Below are positions 46,832 to 57,286 of a stretch of 64,000 nt of DNA, one piece after another. Within the stretch, counting starts at the first letter, position 1; every line of letters begins with the position of its first letter. The position numbers were made by a program, and so were the translations under genes. The notes beneath the pieces are model-generated. The model had not been told where the DNA came from. It worked only from the letters and a program-made list of their open reading frames with translations, and ran no database searches. Origin of the DNA: Archivesica marissinica (Eukaryota > Mollusca > Bivalvia > Venerida > Vesicomyidae); assembly GCA_014843695.1 (NCBI GenBank), contig CM026404.1, forward strand, positions 54,639,321 to 54,703,320, given 5' to 3'.

Positions 46832-46932
46832 CAGAAAGTGGCAAACGTGCAGAGAACATAGAATGATAGATGTGTAACATGCATAGAGTTAATAGATTTC
46901 ACTGCTACTTTGAAAGTATTCATTCCAACCAT

Positions 46933-47643
46933 AAATATCATTCCCCGCGGAAATATAAACATACAGAAACGCGATCAACATTATCAGACTCTAGTAAACA
47001 AACTGGTCAAAACCATTCCAGCTAATCACTTATTTATCAAACAAATAATACTGCATAAATGCATTATTACCAGACAAATGCACAATTCATTAGAAGGAAA
47101 CTAACCTGAATAAAACTGTAGATCATCGTTAAAACTGTCTATACACAGCAAGTAAATAAATGTATGACTGATCTCCAAAGAACCTGACAACTGAGTGAAG
47201 ATCAAATCTGGCGGTAAACCCAATTACCCCAGTCATACTTCAATTCCCAAATATGTATTCATACTCTTATGAAATAATGAAATAAGGGAGATAACAAACT
47301 ATATGAAATGCCTTTTAAAAAACTAGATTAGTTCCCCTTATTTACATACTGTCACATTTGCACATTCCATCCAATATATTCAGCAGGTTAAGGGTTAAAC
47401 CAGGAATGTTAATAAATCATGCTAAAAGTGATTTACGCACATTAAGAAAGAAAAAAGAAGAAGAAGAAGTATTCGTATAAAGAAGACCACTAAATATACA
47501 TATTATAGATAGACAATATGAAGAGTGTTAAGCCGATTAAAACATATTATGGTTATGAAACTGATAGACGATTTCTAAAGGAGAAATCATACCTCCGTTT
47601 ATTTGTTGAAAAATACTCAAAGGAGTATCATAATATAATATAT
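46933..47643. other. Central spacer between the inverted arms
   Basis: About 710 bp of single-copy AT-rich sequence. It includes a purine run with (GAA)n near 47448-47470 and the start of a 56-codon ORF. Confidence 0.7.
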
Positions 47644-47688
47644 AATGGTTGGAATGAATACTTTCAAAGTAGCAGTGAAATCTATTAA
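47518..47688 (+). CDS. Possible 56-aa basic/aromatic ORF
   Basis: ATG frame MKSVKPIKTYYGYETDRRFL and onward, rich in K, Y and F, ending TAA at 47686 inside the right arm. No family recognised. Composition is more protein-like than its surroundings, but it is short. Confidence 0.25.
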   Translation: MKSVKPIKTYYGYETDRRFLKEKSYLRLFVEKYSKEYHNIIYNGWNEYFQSSSEIY

Positions 47689-47745
47689 CTCTATGCATGT
47701 TACACATCTATCATTCTATGTTCTCTGCACGTTTGCCACTTTCTG

Positions 47746-47922
47746 TTATTTGCAGTAACAAGACTTAACACTACTGGCACTGCACGATTGAGAGGAACAG
47801 AGAGGCTGTGAAAGCTTAGACCCATAGTTTGGTGAGTGATATGTGTGTGTGTTAATGTTATGTACAGTGAATGTCCCATAGTGGAACATACACATATGGA
47901 GTCTATGCCCAGGTTGAACCAT
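47746..47922 (-). CDS. Possible 58-aa ORF (right arm), unknown
   Basis: Mirror copy of 46655-46831, identical in translation. The preserved frame reflects the recent arm duplication and is not evidence of selection. Confidence 0.2.
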   Translation of the reverse strand: MVQPGHRLHMCMFHYGTFTVHNINTHTYHSPNYGSKLSQPLCSSQSCSASSVKSCYCK

Positions 47923-48450
47923 AGCCACTAGTCACTACACTAGTCACTATAACGAAGATATTATACTTTAAGTAATATGTATGTAATTGTTGATGTGCTA
48001 TGATTGTTATATATATATGTATGATTGATTGTTGTAGGTATTATATAATGGGATGATGTGATAATGTATTTAATGTCGATTGTTATTATATACTTTTCAG
48101 AGTGAGGCTTATAGCCTTATGTACAGCTTAGCATCATCATCATCATATCATACCTACTCCTGGATCGCATACCAAATAAAGACAAGTTATATACGAACCC
48201 TCATATAGTCGTGGTTTATGGACATGAATGTAGAGTGAAGTACCCCATAACCCACTAATATAACACAAACAACATACATCCTGATCAGATGCGGCATGGC
48301 TTTGGCTACCTCAATCGTTGACGTCGCTCATTTATCTGTATTATTTTTACAACTGAGTTCCTCGCAATTGTCACGCATTAACATTGAACAGTCACAATCG
48401 TCGACAAATCCTTCATCACTTTCATGGCAGCTATATTTTTGTTCAAAATA

Positions 48451-48582
48451 TTATAATACGACAAAACATTTTCCACATTTAATATATGATGGTTTACCAC
48501 AAACGTTGCATATAACGTTAATAATAATGTTTTGAAAATAATCCAATAAAGAGTTTGTTATAATCTGAACAGTAATGGACAT
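48451..48582 (-). CDS. Possible 43-aa zinc-ribbon mini-ORF (right arm)
   Basis: Mirror copy of 45983-46114, keeping the four-Cys cluster and the same stop. It is located 0.2 kb downstream of the intact NADAR gene and co-oriented with it. Confidence 0.3.
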   Translation of the reverse strand: MSITVQIITNSLLDYFQNIIINVICNVCGKPSYIKCGKCFVVL

Positions 48583-48787
48583 AATTTATTTAACACAGTT
48601 CATGGCGTATAATACAATGACCATTCATTGATGAACCTATAATATGTTACCCACTTCGCAATTTAAAAAAAAATGTCTTTAGATGCGGCCTTGTGGCTGC
48701 ATGATTTTATATAGAAACACGGGGCTGTCGAGAGAGCTTAGAGCAATGAGGAGATACCAACTAACCAATGACAACCTTACCCCAGAG

Positions 48788-49288
48788 TTATGTGAAGTGG
48801 TTTAATAAGTACCTGATTCTCTGTAAGAGCAAACCCATCAAGTTCTCACCCACCCATTGGGTCTTGTCGGTAGACCCACTTGAACTGATACTTAGACCAA
48901 TTCCCCAATGACTATCCGATGCACTAGCCTCACCCAGCGTACGTGAACCTGTATCCTTTAGGAGTTTAGCAAGATGCCCGTTCTGCATATATTTTAAGCA
49001 GTTTGCGTCATATAATACACGTTCCGAAGCCCTGTCCCATAATGAGTCATCAAACCCGACAACCCTAGACATTCCTAACCGCTTGATTCGGTAGATATTG
49101 GTTTCTGCCATAATTTGATGCGCTACGCTATCCGCACCGCACAAATACATCTTTTTATACTGAAAGTACTGTTCCGCGCAGATATATTTACAACCATCGT
49201 CACTATAAAACGTACACGCGTACAAATTGCTAAACGGAGAATCAGCCCCGTAATATAACACCACATCGTCCTTGTATATAATCGGCAT
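48788..49288 (-). CDS. NADAR-family (YbiA-like) N-glycosidase
   Basis: A 166-codon frame from ATG 49288, the normal length of single-domain NADAR proteins. Family motifs in order: YYGADSPFSN (12-21), CAEQYFQYKK (37-46, the conserved E-centred motif), a VVGFDDSLWD segment (76-85), LLKDTGSRTLGEAS (109-122), D125 with WGIGL (128-132), and WVGENLMG (145-152). YbiA-type members hydrolyse N-glycosidic bonds of riboflavin precursors. Other NADAR proteins act on ADP-ribose linked to guanine and partner DarT-type ADP-ribosyltransferases in bacteria. Substrate here is unknown. No signal peptide or membrane segment, so it is cytosolic or nuclear. It lies in the right arm of a Maverick-like element, 2 nt downstream of another small ORF, a compact spacing more like a virus than an animal gene. 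No intron is seen. Confidence 0.88.
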   Translation of the reverse strand: MPIIYKDDVVLYYGADSPFSNLYACTFYSDDGCKYICAEQYFQYKKMYLCGADSVAHQIMAETNIYRIKRLGMSRVVGFDDSLWDRASERVLYDANCLKYMQNGHLAKLLKDTGSRTLGEASASDSHWGIGLSISSSGSTDKTQWVGENLMGLLLQRIRYLLNHFT

Positions 49289-49290
49289 GA

Positions 49291-49497
49291 TTAATAATCT
49301 GATAATAACGTGCGTCTGTTATAACCAAATGATACTGTGCTGTACTCATCCAGCACCACTAGTTTATAATATACCGATCTGAAAGTCTTTGTGTTTTCTA
49401 CATTACATACCGTAAGATCACGATTTCTCTTGATCTTAGACTCGTACTGCACATTAAGTGCATAGTTCCCCCTGTTACGTATGAGTAGTATACACAT
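49291..49497 (-). CDS. Possible 68-aa ORF just upstream of NADAR
   Basis: ATG at 49497 gives 68 codons (MCILLIRNRGNYALNVQYES and onward). A GTG at 49533 would give 80. The TAA (49293-49291) is followed by two bases and then the NADAR ATG. It is co-oriented and tightly packed. No family recognised; it is basic with several Tyr and Val. It exists only in the right arm because the left arm lost this region. Confidence 0.35.
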   Translation of the reverse strand: MCILLIRNRGNYALNVQYESKIKRNRDLTVCNVENTKTFRSVYYKLVVLDEYSTVSFGYNRRTLLSDY

Positions 49498-49989
49498 ATA
49501 TTTAAAACCTCCATATACAGGCTTAAATATCACAATAATATCCCAAAATTACACAGAATTTTATAAATCCACAAAATCTACATCTGTATCAACGTGGATA
49601 TAACGTTGATAATGACAAATGCATCATATAAAATAGAAAGTAATCTAGAACATTGAATGGAATCTTTTAATCTAGAACTATATATATACGTTAACGATCG
49701 CGCGAGTTTAGACCAACGAGGAGTCAGGGCGACTTTAAAACTAGTTTCGACGGTTTATTTAAGAAATGAAGGAGCCCCAACATAGGTCGCTACTTAATAT
49801 TCCGTTGAAAAGCCTACTTACTCTTCTTTTGACGGCCCCGATTTCAATAGAATTACGGTTTCAATAGAATGTTATTTCGATAGAAGGCGATGATGATTGA
49901 GCTTATTTACCCTCGCCGCCGGCGAACCATATGTGCGAGCTTACTAAGAAGTTTAGTTAATACTCATATATTATAAACTAAGGTGATTA

Positions 49990-50350
49990 AGTTGTGTGTG
50001 TTAATAATACGATTTGAATGCTCAGCCCGGCCATAGATTAGGCTACAAGCATCAACATGTATAGGGTCAGTACAGGAGTCACTCTATACTGTCTCACATC
50101 TCATATTCGTAAATGTATAAATATGTTGGATGTATAATATTATTTGCATGCTCAGCCCGGCCATAGATTAGGCTACAAGCACCAAAAGATATAGAGTCGG
50201 TACAGGAATCACGCTGTACTAACACGCATCTTAATTCTATAATGTGTGAATTAGATGAGTAATGTTATTTGATACCTCAGCCCGACCATAACTTAGGCTA
50301 CAAGCATCAACATACATGGGGTCTGTTTAGGAGTCACTCTAAACTGTCCT
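49990..50350. repeat. About 125-bp tandem repeat, three diverged copies
   Basis: Each copy contains CTCAGCCCGGCCATAGATTA then GGCTACAAGCA, followed by a GGAGTCACTCTA-type segment. The third copy is more diverged (CGACCATAACTTAGG). Located within the right arm only. Confidence 0.9.
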
Positions 50351-50805
50351 CGTATCTCTTGATATTATATATCTGTTCCATGTTCGCTAATCTCTATGTC
50401 CTCGCACGCGACGCGCGACCAATTCTCGACCCGATTTATTATGTTTCTCGCCATTTATATGTCCTTTTTTATGGTTCAAACAGTCACAAATCTCCAAAAA
50501 CGGACATCAGAAACAGTTTAACGTTTGAATGTTTTCGGCTGAATCCAGTATTTGTAAGGATGTTTTTCATTGGTAGAAAAACTATCAGTTTTTTGGATCC
50601 AGCTCGAACTGTTTACTGATTGGCCGACCTTGAAGCCTAGCTTAGAGCTACTTTGTGACCGCAAGAACCTGTACTCATGTTTATATTGCAAACTGTGATT
50701 ATGATTAAAATAATTACATACTTTATGGTTAAAATATACAATGTTACGTCTAGCTTATTGTTATCTACACTTGAATATTTCATATCAATTCAAGAGGCTA
50801 TATAT

Positions 50806-50841
50806 AACCACAACATTATGTAGATATATAATGTTGTGGTT
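50806..50841. other. 14-bp-stem hairpin in right arm
   Basis: AACCACAACATTAT (50806-50819) and ATAATGTTGTGGTT (50828-50841) are perfect complements around an 8-nt loop. Confidence 0.8.
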
Positions 50842-50914
50842 CTATAATTCTATGTTAGAATTTTAAATGTTTGTGCCCAGATGATCTGTCTGCTGGTGTT
50901 TCTCAACATCGATA

Positions 50915-51350
50915 GAAGGCTCGAATGTTATTTAGTTATATGTTAATGAGGAACGGCGCCTCAAGATAGATCGCGCGTGTTATTTCTATAGGATCGGAAT
51001 GTTGGTTTAAAGCAGACGTAATTAGATTCTTTTCGATAGAAAGACGCCTCAAGATGGATAGTTTACTTACCGCACGTTTTGACATCGGAATGTTTTAACG
51101 GCAAATTCTATAGAATTACCATCTCGATAAAAGGCTCGAATGTTAGATGCCTCATACAATTTATATGTTAATGAGGAACGGCGCCTTAAGATAGATATTG
51201 CGCGGGTGTTATTTCTATAGGATCGGAATGTTGTTTTTAAAGCAGACGTTAATTAGATTCTTTTCAATAGAACGGCGCCTCAAGATAGATAAGTCGTTTA
51301 CTTACCGCATGTTTTGACATCGGAATGTTTTAAACGGCACCATGGGAACG
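50915..51350. repeat. About 230-bp tandem duplication in right arm
   Basis: Two copies share GGCTCGAATGTTA, ATGTTAATGAGGAACGGCGC, TTATTTCTATAGGATCGGAA and TTTTGACATCGGAATGTTTT, offset by 226 to 234 bp with small indels. Confidence 0.85.
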
Positions 51351-51887
51351 ATTTCTATAGACTATGCAAATCGGATTTCTATAGGGCGCCTCTAAATAGT
51401 TTTGCGCAGGGCGTTAATTCAATAGGATGGGAATGAGAGTTATGCTAATCAACCTCGGGGGAGCGTACCTACTTAAGAATTCAATAGCCCTTTTGAATCG
51501 CCCTACTTAGTATTCTTTAGAAATATGGCTATATTAGAATTTCTATAGATGGAGATTAAATGATTCAATAGACCTTTTGAATCGCCAGGTGCGCCTATTG
51601 AATACGAATAAAAAGGAGGGTTTAAGATTTCAATAGCCCTTTTGAATCGTCCTAATTAGTATTCTTTAGAAATAGGGCTATATTTAGAATTTCTATAGAA
51701 AATCGAATTCAATGGGGATTATGGTTCAATAGACCCCCCGTAGTAGCGCCCCCGCCCCAACAAGGGAAGATACAGGGTAGACTATACTACTCTTATGTTT
51801 GTCATTTGTTTATGTCACTGCATCAACCTTTATGTTTGCTCTTGCATGTTTGAATGTATAATATGTGACGTAATCTTAGTAATGTGT

Positions 51888-52063
51888 GTTTTACGTTTAT
51901 TTATCGTCGCTACCGGTTACCCATATGAGCATGGTGTATAGCATCGACACGAGACCTCGGTGTAACGTCCCATCTGAAAGCATGTTAACTTAATAGGGTC
52001 ATACAGGTTCGATCCCCGGATTACCAGTCCAGCATGTTACCACTGGATTACAGATCCGTCTCA
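51888..52063 (-). mobile_element. SINE family 2, internally deleted
   Basis: Minus-strand copy with head CGGATCTGTAATCCAGTGGT, body ACCGAGGTCTCGTGTCG and the TAGCGACGATAAATAAACG end. About 100 bp of the body seen at 15421-15712 is missing. Confidence 0.8.
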
Positions 52064-52081
52064 GTAATGAGGAAATAAAGA

Positions 52082-52153
52082 GTATATATATATAATATAT
52101 AATATATATAAATATATATATAATATATATATATATTATATATATATATATAG
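52082..52153. repeat. AT-dinucleotide tract
   Basis: About 70 bp of TA/AT repeats with a few AA breaks; likely cruciform-forming. Confidence 0.95.
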
Positions 52154-52436
52154 ACTACATGACAAAGTGTCAATTAACACCTGCCATGGATGCGACTACA
52201 ACATGGTTTATTCACACATCCTGATGCGATTTATTTTGTCTTGGAAGGTTTTATGATGACTTCAAAAGAAAACAAAGTATCTGATTTTATGACAGTTTAT
52301 TTCATTTTTGCAAACATAATATTTTTTTCAAATGTTCCAGTATTCGAATATTCGGTCGACTGAGCGGCTTCCCTAATAATAAGAGTGAAGTTCTGACATT
52401 ACGTTTATCCATAGTCACCTGTATATAGTTTATACA

Positions 52437-52648
52437 AATTTATTTTAGCTCGATTGCGAAGCAAGTTCTTACCTCTTATATTAATCACTTTCGATACCTC
52501 ATTCCTGATAGAATCCATCGCCACGAGGGAGAGAGAAGAGGCAACGTGAAATTTAAATGTTACAATCGTAACAGCTCCAGCGGGGCTCGAACTCCGGACG
52601 TTTCGCACCTGAAGCGAACGCGCATCCACTGCGCTATCACGACGACCT
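52437..52648 (-). mobile_element. tRNA-derived SINE (family 3)
   Basis: On the minus strand the head has GATAGCGCAGTGGATGCGCG, an anticodon stem TTCGC/GCGAA with loop TTCAGGT, and B-box AGTTCGAGCCCC. The middle differs from family 1, but the 3' end (AAAGTGATTAATATAAG, CTTGCTTCGCAATCG, AAAATAAAT) is shared with family 1. It is therefore a chimera or sister family using the same LINE tail. Confidence 0.82.
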
Positions 52649-52756
52649 GTATATAGACGTTGGGAATCATGGAACGAATAATTGATCTACATTCTTGTCA
52701 CGAAAGCTACATGTACATACATATTTGAATTACGTGTATGTGAAGGCATTTAGAAG

Positions 52757-54573
52757 GTGACATTGCCTTCCAGTCTGATCAGTTAGTAGGGTACATTGCT
52801 GTCCAGTCTGATCAGTTAGTAGGGTACATTGCTGTCCAGTCTGATCAGTTAGTAGGGTACATTGCTGTCCAGTCTGATCAGTTAGTAGGGTACATTGCTG
52901 TCCAGTCTGATCAGTTAGTAGGGTACATTGCTGTCCAGTCTGATCAGTTAGTAGGGTACATTGCTGTCCAGTCTGATCAGTTAGTAGGGTACATTGCTGT
53001 CCAGTCTGATCAGTTAGTAGGGTACATTGCTGTCCAGTCTGATCAGTTAGTAGGGTACATTGCTGTCCAGTCTGATCAGTTAGTAGGGTACATTGCTGTC
53101 CAGTCTGATCAGTTAGTAGGGTACATTGCTGTCCAGTCTGATCAGTTAGTAGGGTACATTGCTGTCCAGTCTGATCAGTTAGTAGGGTACATTGCTGTCC
53201 AGTCTGATCAGTTAGTAGGGTACATTGATGTCCGGTCTGATCAGTTAGCAGGGGACATTGCTGTCCAGTCAGATCAGTTAGCATTGGACATTGCTGTCCA
53301 GTCTGATCGTTAGCAGGGGACATTGCTGTCCAGTCTGATCAGTTAGCAGGGGACATTGCTGTCCAGTCTGATCAGTTAGCAGGGGACATTGCTGTCCAGT
53401 CTGATCAGTTAGTAGGGGACATTGCTGTCCAGTCTGATCAGTTCGTAGGGGACATTGCTGTCCATTCTGATCAGTTAGCATGGGACATTGCTGTCTAGTC
53501 TGATCAGTTAGTAGGGGACATTGCTGTCCAGTCTGATCAGTTAGTAGGGACATTGCTGTCCGGTCTGATCAGTTAGCAGGGGACATTGCTGTCTAGTCTG
53601 ATCAGTTAGCATGGGACATTGCTGTCCGGTCTGATCAGTTAGCAGGGGACATTGCTGTCCCGTCAGATCAGTTAGCAGGGGACATTGCTGTCTAGTCTGA
53701 TCAGTTAGCAGGGGACATTGCTGTCCAGTCAGATCAGTTAGCAGGGGACATTGCTGTCCCGTCTGATCAGTTAGTAGGCGATATTGTTGTACTATCCGGT
53801 CAGTTAGCAGGGGACATTGCTGTCCAGTCTGATCAGTTAGCAGGAGATATTGCTGTCCCGTCTGATCAGTTAGTAGGGGACATTGCTGTCCAGTCTGATC
53901 AGTTAGCATGGGACATTGCTGTCCAGCCTGATCAGTTAGTAGGGGACATTGCTGTCCAGTCTGATCAGTTAGCAGGGGACATTGCTGTATAGTCTGATCA
54001 GTTAGCAGGGGATATTGCTGTCCAGCCTGATCAGTTAGTAGGGGACATTGCTGTCCAGTCTGATCAGTTAGCATGGGACATTGCTGTCTAGTCTGATCAG
54101 TTAGTAGGGGACATTGCTGTCCAGTCTGATCAGTTAGTAGGGACATTGCTGTCCGGTCTGATCAGTTAGCATGGGACATTGCTGTCCAGCCTGATCAGTT
54201 AGTAGGGGACATTGCTGTCCAGTCTGATCAGTTAGCAGGGGACATTGCTGTCTAGTCTGATCAGTTAGCAGGGGATATTGCTGTCCAGCCTGATCAGTTA
54301 GTAGGGTACATTGCTGTCCAGTCTGATCGTTAGCAGGGGAAATTGCTGTCCAGTCTGATCAGTTAGCAGGGGACATTGCTGTCCAGTCTGATCAGTTAGC
54401 AGGGGACATTGCTGTCCAGTCTGATCAGTTAGTAGGGGACATTGCTGTCCAGTCTGATCAGTTAGCAGGTTACATTGCTGTCCAGTCTGATCAGTTAGTC
54501 GGGGACATTGCTGTCCAGTCTGATCAGTTAGCAGGGGACAGCAATGTCCAGTCTGATCAGTTAGTTTGAACAC
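52757..54573. repeat. 33-bp tandem array
   Basis: About 55 copies of ACATTGCTGTCCAGTCTGAT plus CAGTTAGTAGGGG. The left third (52790-53220) is a run of about 14 identical GGGTACATT units; the rest is mixed (GTAGGGG, GCAGGGG, GCATGGG, GTCTAGTC, GTCCGGTC). A one-base-short unit recurs 593 bp apart (about 53549 and 54142). A two-base-short unit recurs near 53301 and 54321. Confidence 0.96.
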
Positions 54574-54584
54574 ATGTTCTCTGT

Positions 54585-57253
54585 TAAAGCTGTGTCCATG
54601 TAACGTTGACTGTCTGTGTTGCGGCTCTTGAACGCAAACAAAGCAATTCAATTGTGTCCATGTAACGTTGACTGTCTGTGTTGCGGCTCTTGTACGCAAG
54701 CAAAGCAATTCAAGTGTGTCCATGTAACGTTGACTGTCTGTGTTGCGGCTCTGGTACGAAAATAAAGCAATTCAATTGTGTCCATGTAACATTGACTGTC
54801 TGTATTGCGGCTCTTGTACGCAAACAAAGCAATTAAATTGTGTCCATGTAACATTGACTGTCTGTGTTGCGGCTCTTGTACGCAAACAAAGCAATTGAAT
54901 TGTGTCCATGTAACAGTGTATGTCTGTGTTGCGGCTCTTGTACGCAAACAAAGCAATTCAATTATGTCCATGTGAATCTGACTGTCTGTATTTCGGCTCT
55001 GGTATGCAAAGAAAGCAATTTAATTGTGTCCATGTAAATCTGACTGTCTATGTTGCATGATACACACACACAGCAGTGTGTCCATGTGAGGTTGAATGTC
55101 CATGTAAAACTAGATGTCTGTGTTGCGGCTATGGTAGGCAAACAAAGCAATTTAATTGTGTCCATGTAACGTTGACTGTCTGTGTTGCGGCTCTTGTATG
55201 CACACAAAGCAATTCAATTGTGTCCATGTAACGTTGACTGTCTGTGTTGCGGCTCTTTTACGCAAGCAATTCAATTGTGTCCATGTAACGTTGACTGTCT
55301 GTGTTGCGCGGGCTCTTGTACGCAAGCAAAGCAATTCAAGTGTGTCCATGTAACGTTGACTGTCTGTGTTGCGGCTCTTGTACGCAAGCAATTCAATTGT
55401 GTCCATGTAACGTTGACTGTCTGTGTTGCGGCTCTTGTACGCAAACAAAGCGATTCTATGGTGTCCATGTAACGTTGACTGTCTGTGTTGCGGCTCTTAT
55501 AGGCAAACAAAGCAATTCAATTGTGTCCATGTAACGTTGACTGTCTGTGTTGCGGCTCTTGTACGCAAACAAAGCAATTCAATTATGTCCATGTGAATCT
55601 GACTGTCTATGTTGCATGATACACACACACAAAGCAATTCAAGTTTGTCCATGTGAGGTTGAATGTCCATGTAAAACTGGATGTCTCTGTTGCGGCTCTG
55701 GTAGGCAAATAAAGCAATTCAATTGTGTCCATGTAACGTTGACTGTCTGTGTTGCGGCTCTGGTACGAAAATAAAGCAATTCAATTGTGTCCATGTAACA
55801 TTGACTGTCTGTATTGCGGCTCTTGTACGCAAACAAAGCAATTCAATTGTGTCCATGTAACATTGACTGTCTGTGTTGCGGCTCTTGTACGCAAACAAAG
55901 CAATTCAATTGTGTCCATGTAACAGTGTATGTCTGTGTTGCGGCTCTTGTACGCAAACAAAGCAATTCAATTATGTCCATGTGAATCTGACTGTCTGTAT
56001 TTCGGCTCTGGTATGCAAAGAAAGCAATTTAATTGTGTCCATGTAAATCTGACTGTCTATGTTGCATGATACACACACACAGCAGTGTGTCCATGTGAGG
56101 TTGAATGTCCATGTAAAACTAGATGTCTGTGTTGCGGCTATGGTAGGCAAACAAAGCAATTTAATTGTGTCCATGTAACGTTGACTGTCTGTGTTGCGGC
56201 TCTTGTATGCAAACAAAGCAATTCAATTGTGTCCATGTAACGTTGACTGTCTGTGTTGCGGCTCTTTTACGCAAGCAATTCAATTGTGTCCATGTAACGT
56301 TGACTGTCTGTGTTGCGCGGGCTCTTGTACGCAAGCAAAGCAATTCAAGTGTGTCCATGTAACGTTGACTGTCTGTGTTGCGGCTCTTGTACGCAAACAA
56401 AGCAATTCAATTGTGTCCATGTAACAGTGTATGTCTGTGTTGCGGCTCTTCTACGCAAACAAAGCAATTCAATTATGTCCATGTGAATCTGACTGTCTGT
56501 ATTTCGGCTCTGGTATGCAAAGAAAGCAATTTAATTGTGTCCATGTAAATCTGACTGTCTATGTTGCATGATACACACACACAGCAGTGTGTCCATGTGA
56601 GGTTGAATGTCCATGTAAAACTAGATGTCTGTGTTGCGGCTATGGTAGGCAAACAAAGCAATTTAATTGTGTCCATGTAACGTTGACTGTCTGTGTTGCG
56701 GCTCTTGTATGCAAACAAAGCAATTCAATTGTGTCCATGTAACGTTGACTGTCTGTGTTGCGGCTCTTTTACGCAAGCAATTCAATTGTGTCCATGTAAC
56801 GTTGACTGTCTGTGTTGCGCGGGCTCTTGTACGCAAGCAAAGCAATTCAAGTGTGTCCATGTAACGTTGACTGTCTGTGTTGCGGCTCTTGTACGCAAGC
56901 AATTCAATTGTGTCCATGTAACGTTGACTGTATGTATTGCGGCTCTTGTACGCAAACAAAGCAATTCAATTGTGTCCATGTAACGTTGACTGTCTGTGTT
57001 GCGGCTCTTGTACGCAAACAAAGCGATTCTATGGTGTCCATGTAACGTTGACTGTCTGTGTTGCGGCTCTTATACGCAAACAAAGCAATTCAATTGTGTC
57101 CATGTAACGTTGACTGTCTGTGTTGCGGCTCTTGTACGCAAACAAAGCAATTCAATTATGTCCATGTGAATCTGACTGTCTATGTTGCGGCTATGATACA
57201 CAGACAAAGCAATTCAATTATGTCCATGTGAATCTGACTGTCTATGTTGCATG

Positions 57254-57286
<33 letters not shown>

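Larger units (their letters stand above)
45034..46932. repeat. Left arm of the inverted repeat
   Basis: Matches the complement of 51446-51791 (outer 339 bp) and then of 47644 to 49184 (inner about 1.56 kb). The outer part is rich in ATTCAA/TTGAAT and TCTATAGAAAT motifs. The junction near 45371 (GGTTGATTATCTGCGCGG) shows where the 2.26 kb is missing, with a 2-bp TA overlap between the two sources. Confidence 0.93.
45034..51791. mobile_element. Maverick/Polinton-like inverted-arm element with NADAR cargo
   Basis: Perfect 6-bp duplications CTTATG flank the unit (45028-45033 and 51792-51797). Both ends begin AGTAGTATAGTCTACCCTGT when read inward. The left arm (45034 to about 46932) is the near-identical inverse of two right-arm blocks (51791 to about 51446, and about 49184 to 47644). 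The right arm holds an extra about 2.26 kb that the left lacks. A 0.7-kb spacer separates the arms. Six-bp duplications, AG-initial ends and long inverted termini fit the Maverick/Polinton class. No polymerase B, integrase, ATPase, protease or capsid gene is seen, so it would be non-autonomous. Arms differ only at scattered sites, so formation is recent or the arms are homogenised. Confidence 0.7.
47644..51791. repeat. Right arm of the inverted repeat (longer)
   Basis: Contains the complete version of the arm. The inner block carries NADAR. The 49185-51445 block is unique to this arm and includes a three-copy about 125-bp repeat (49990-50350), a two-copy about 230-bp repeat (50915-51350) and a hairpin at 50806-50841. 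The outer 339 bp matches the left end. Confidence 0.9.
42030..52375. mobile_element. Interval with hAT-like ends and 8-bp duplication
   Basis: The left end TAGGGATGACAACGAATAGC (42030) and the complement of the right end, TAGGGAAGCC (52375), both look like hAT termini. Each is followed within 60 bp by ATATTCGAATA. The bases outside are ATAATAAC (42022-42029) and ATAATAAG (52376-52383), a 7-of-8 match at the 8-bp length hAT elements make. Inside are a LINE piece, the 6.76-kb inverted-arm element and a SINE, so the original element would be about 2 kb with nested insertions. No hAT transposase seen. The two ends could instead belong to different copies. Confidence 0.45.

Noticed and set aside
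50269..50619. 116-codon frame in the right arm
   Set aside because: Its first third lies in the third copy of a 125-bp non-coding repeat and the rest has no recognisable motif.
45034..51791. Simple palindromic assembly artefact
   Set aside because: The arms differ by scattered substitutions, a GAT-repeat length difference and a 2.26-kb deletion, and both outer ends have a matching target duplication. A mirrored artefact would be identical and lack these. Long-read confirmation would still be decisive.
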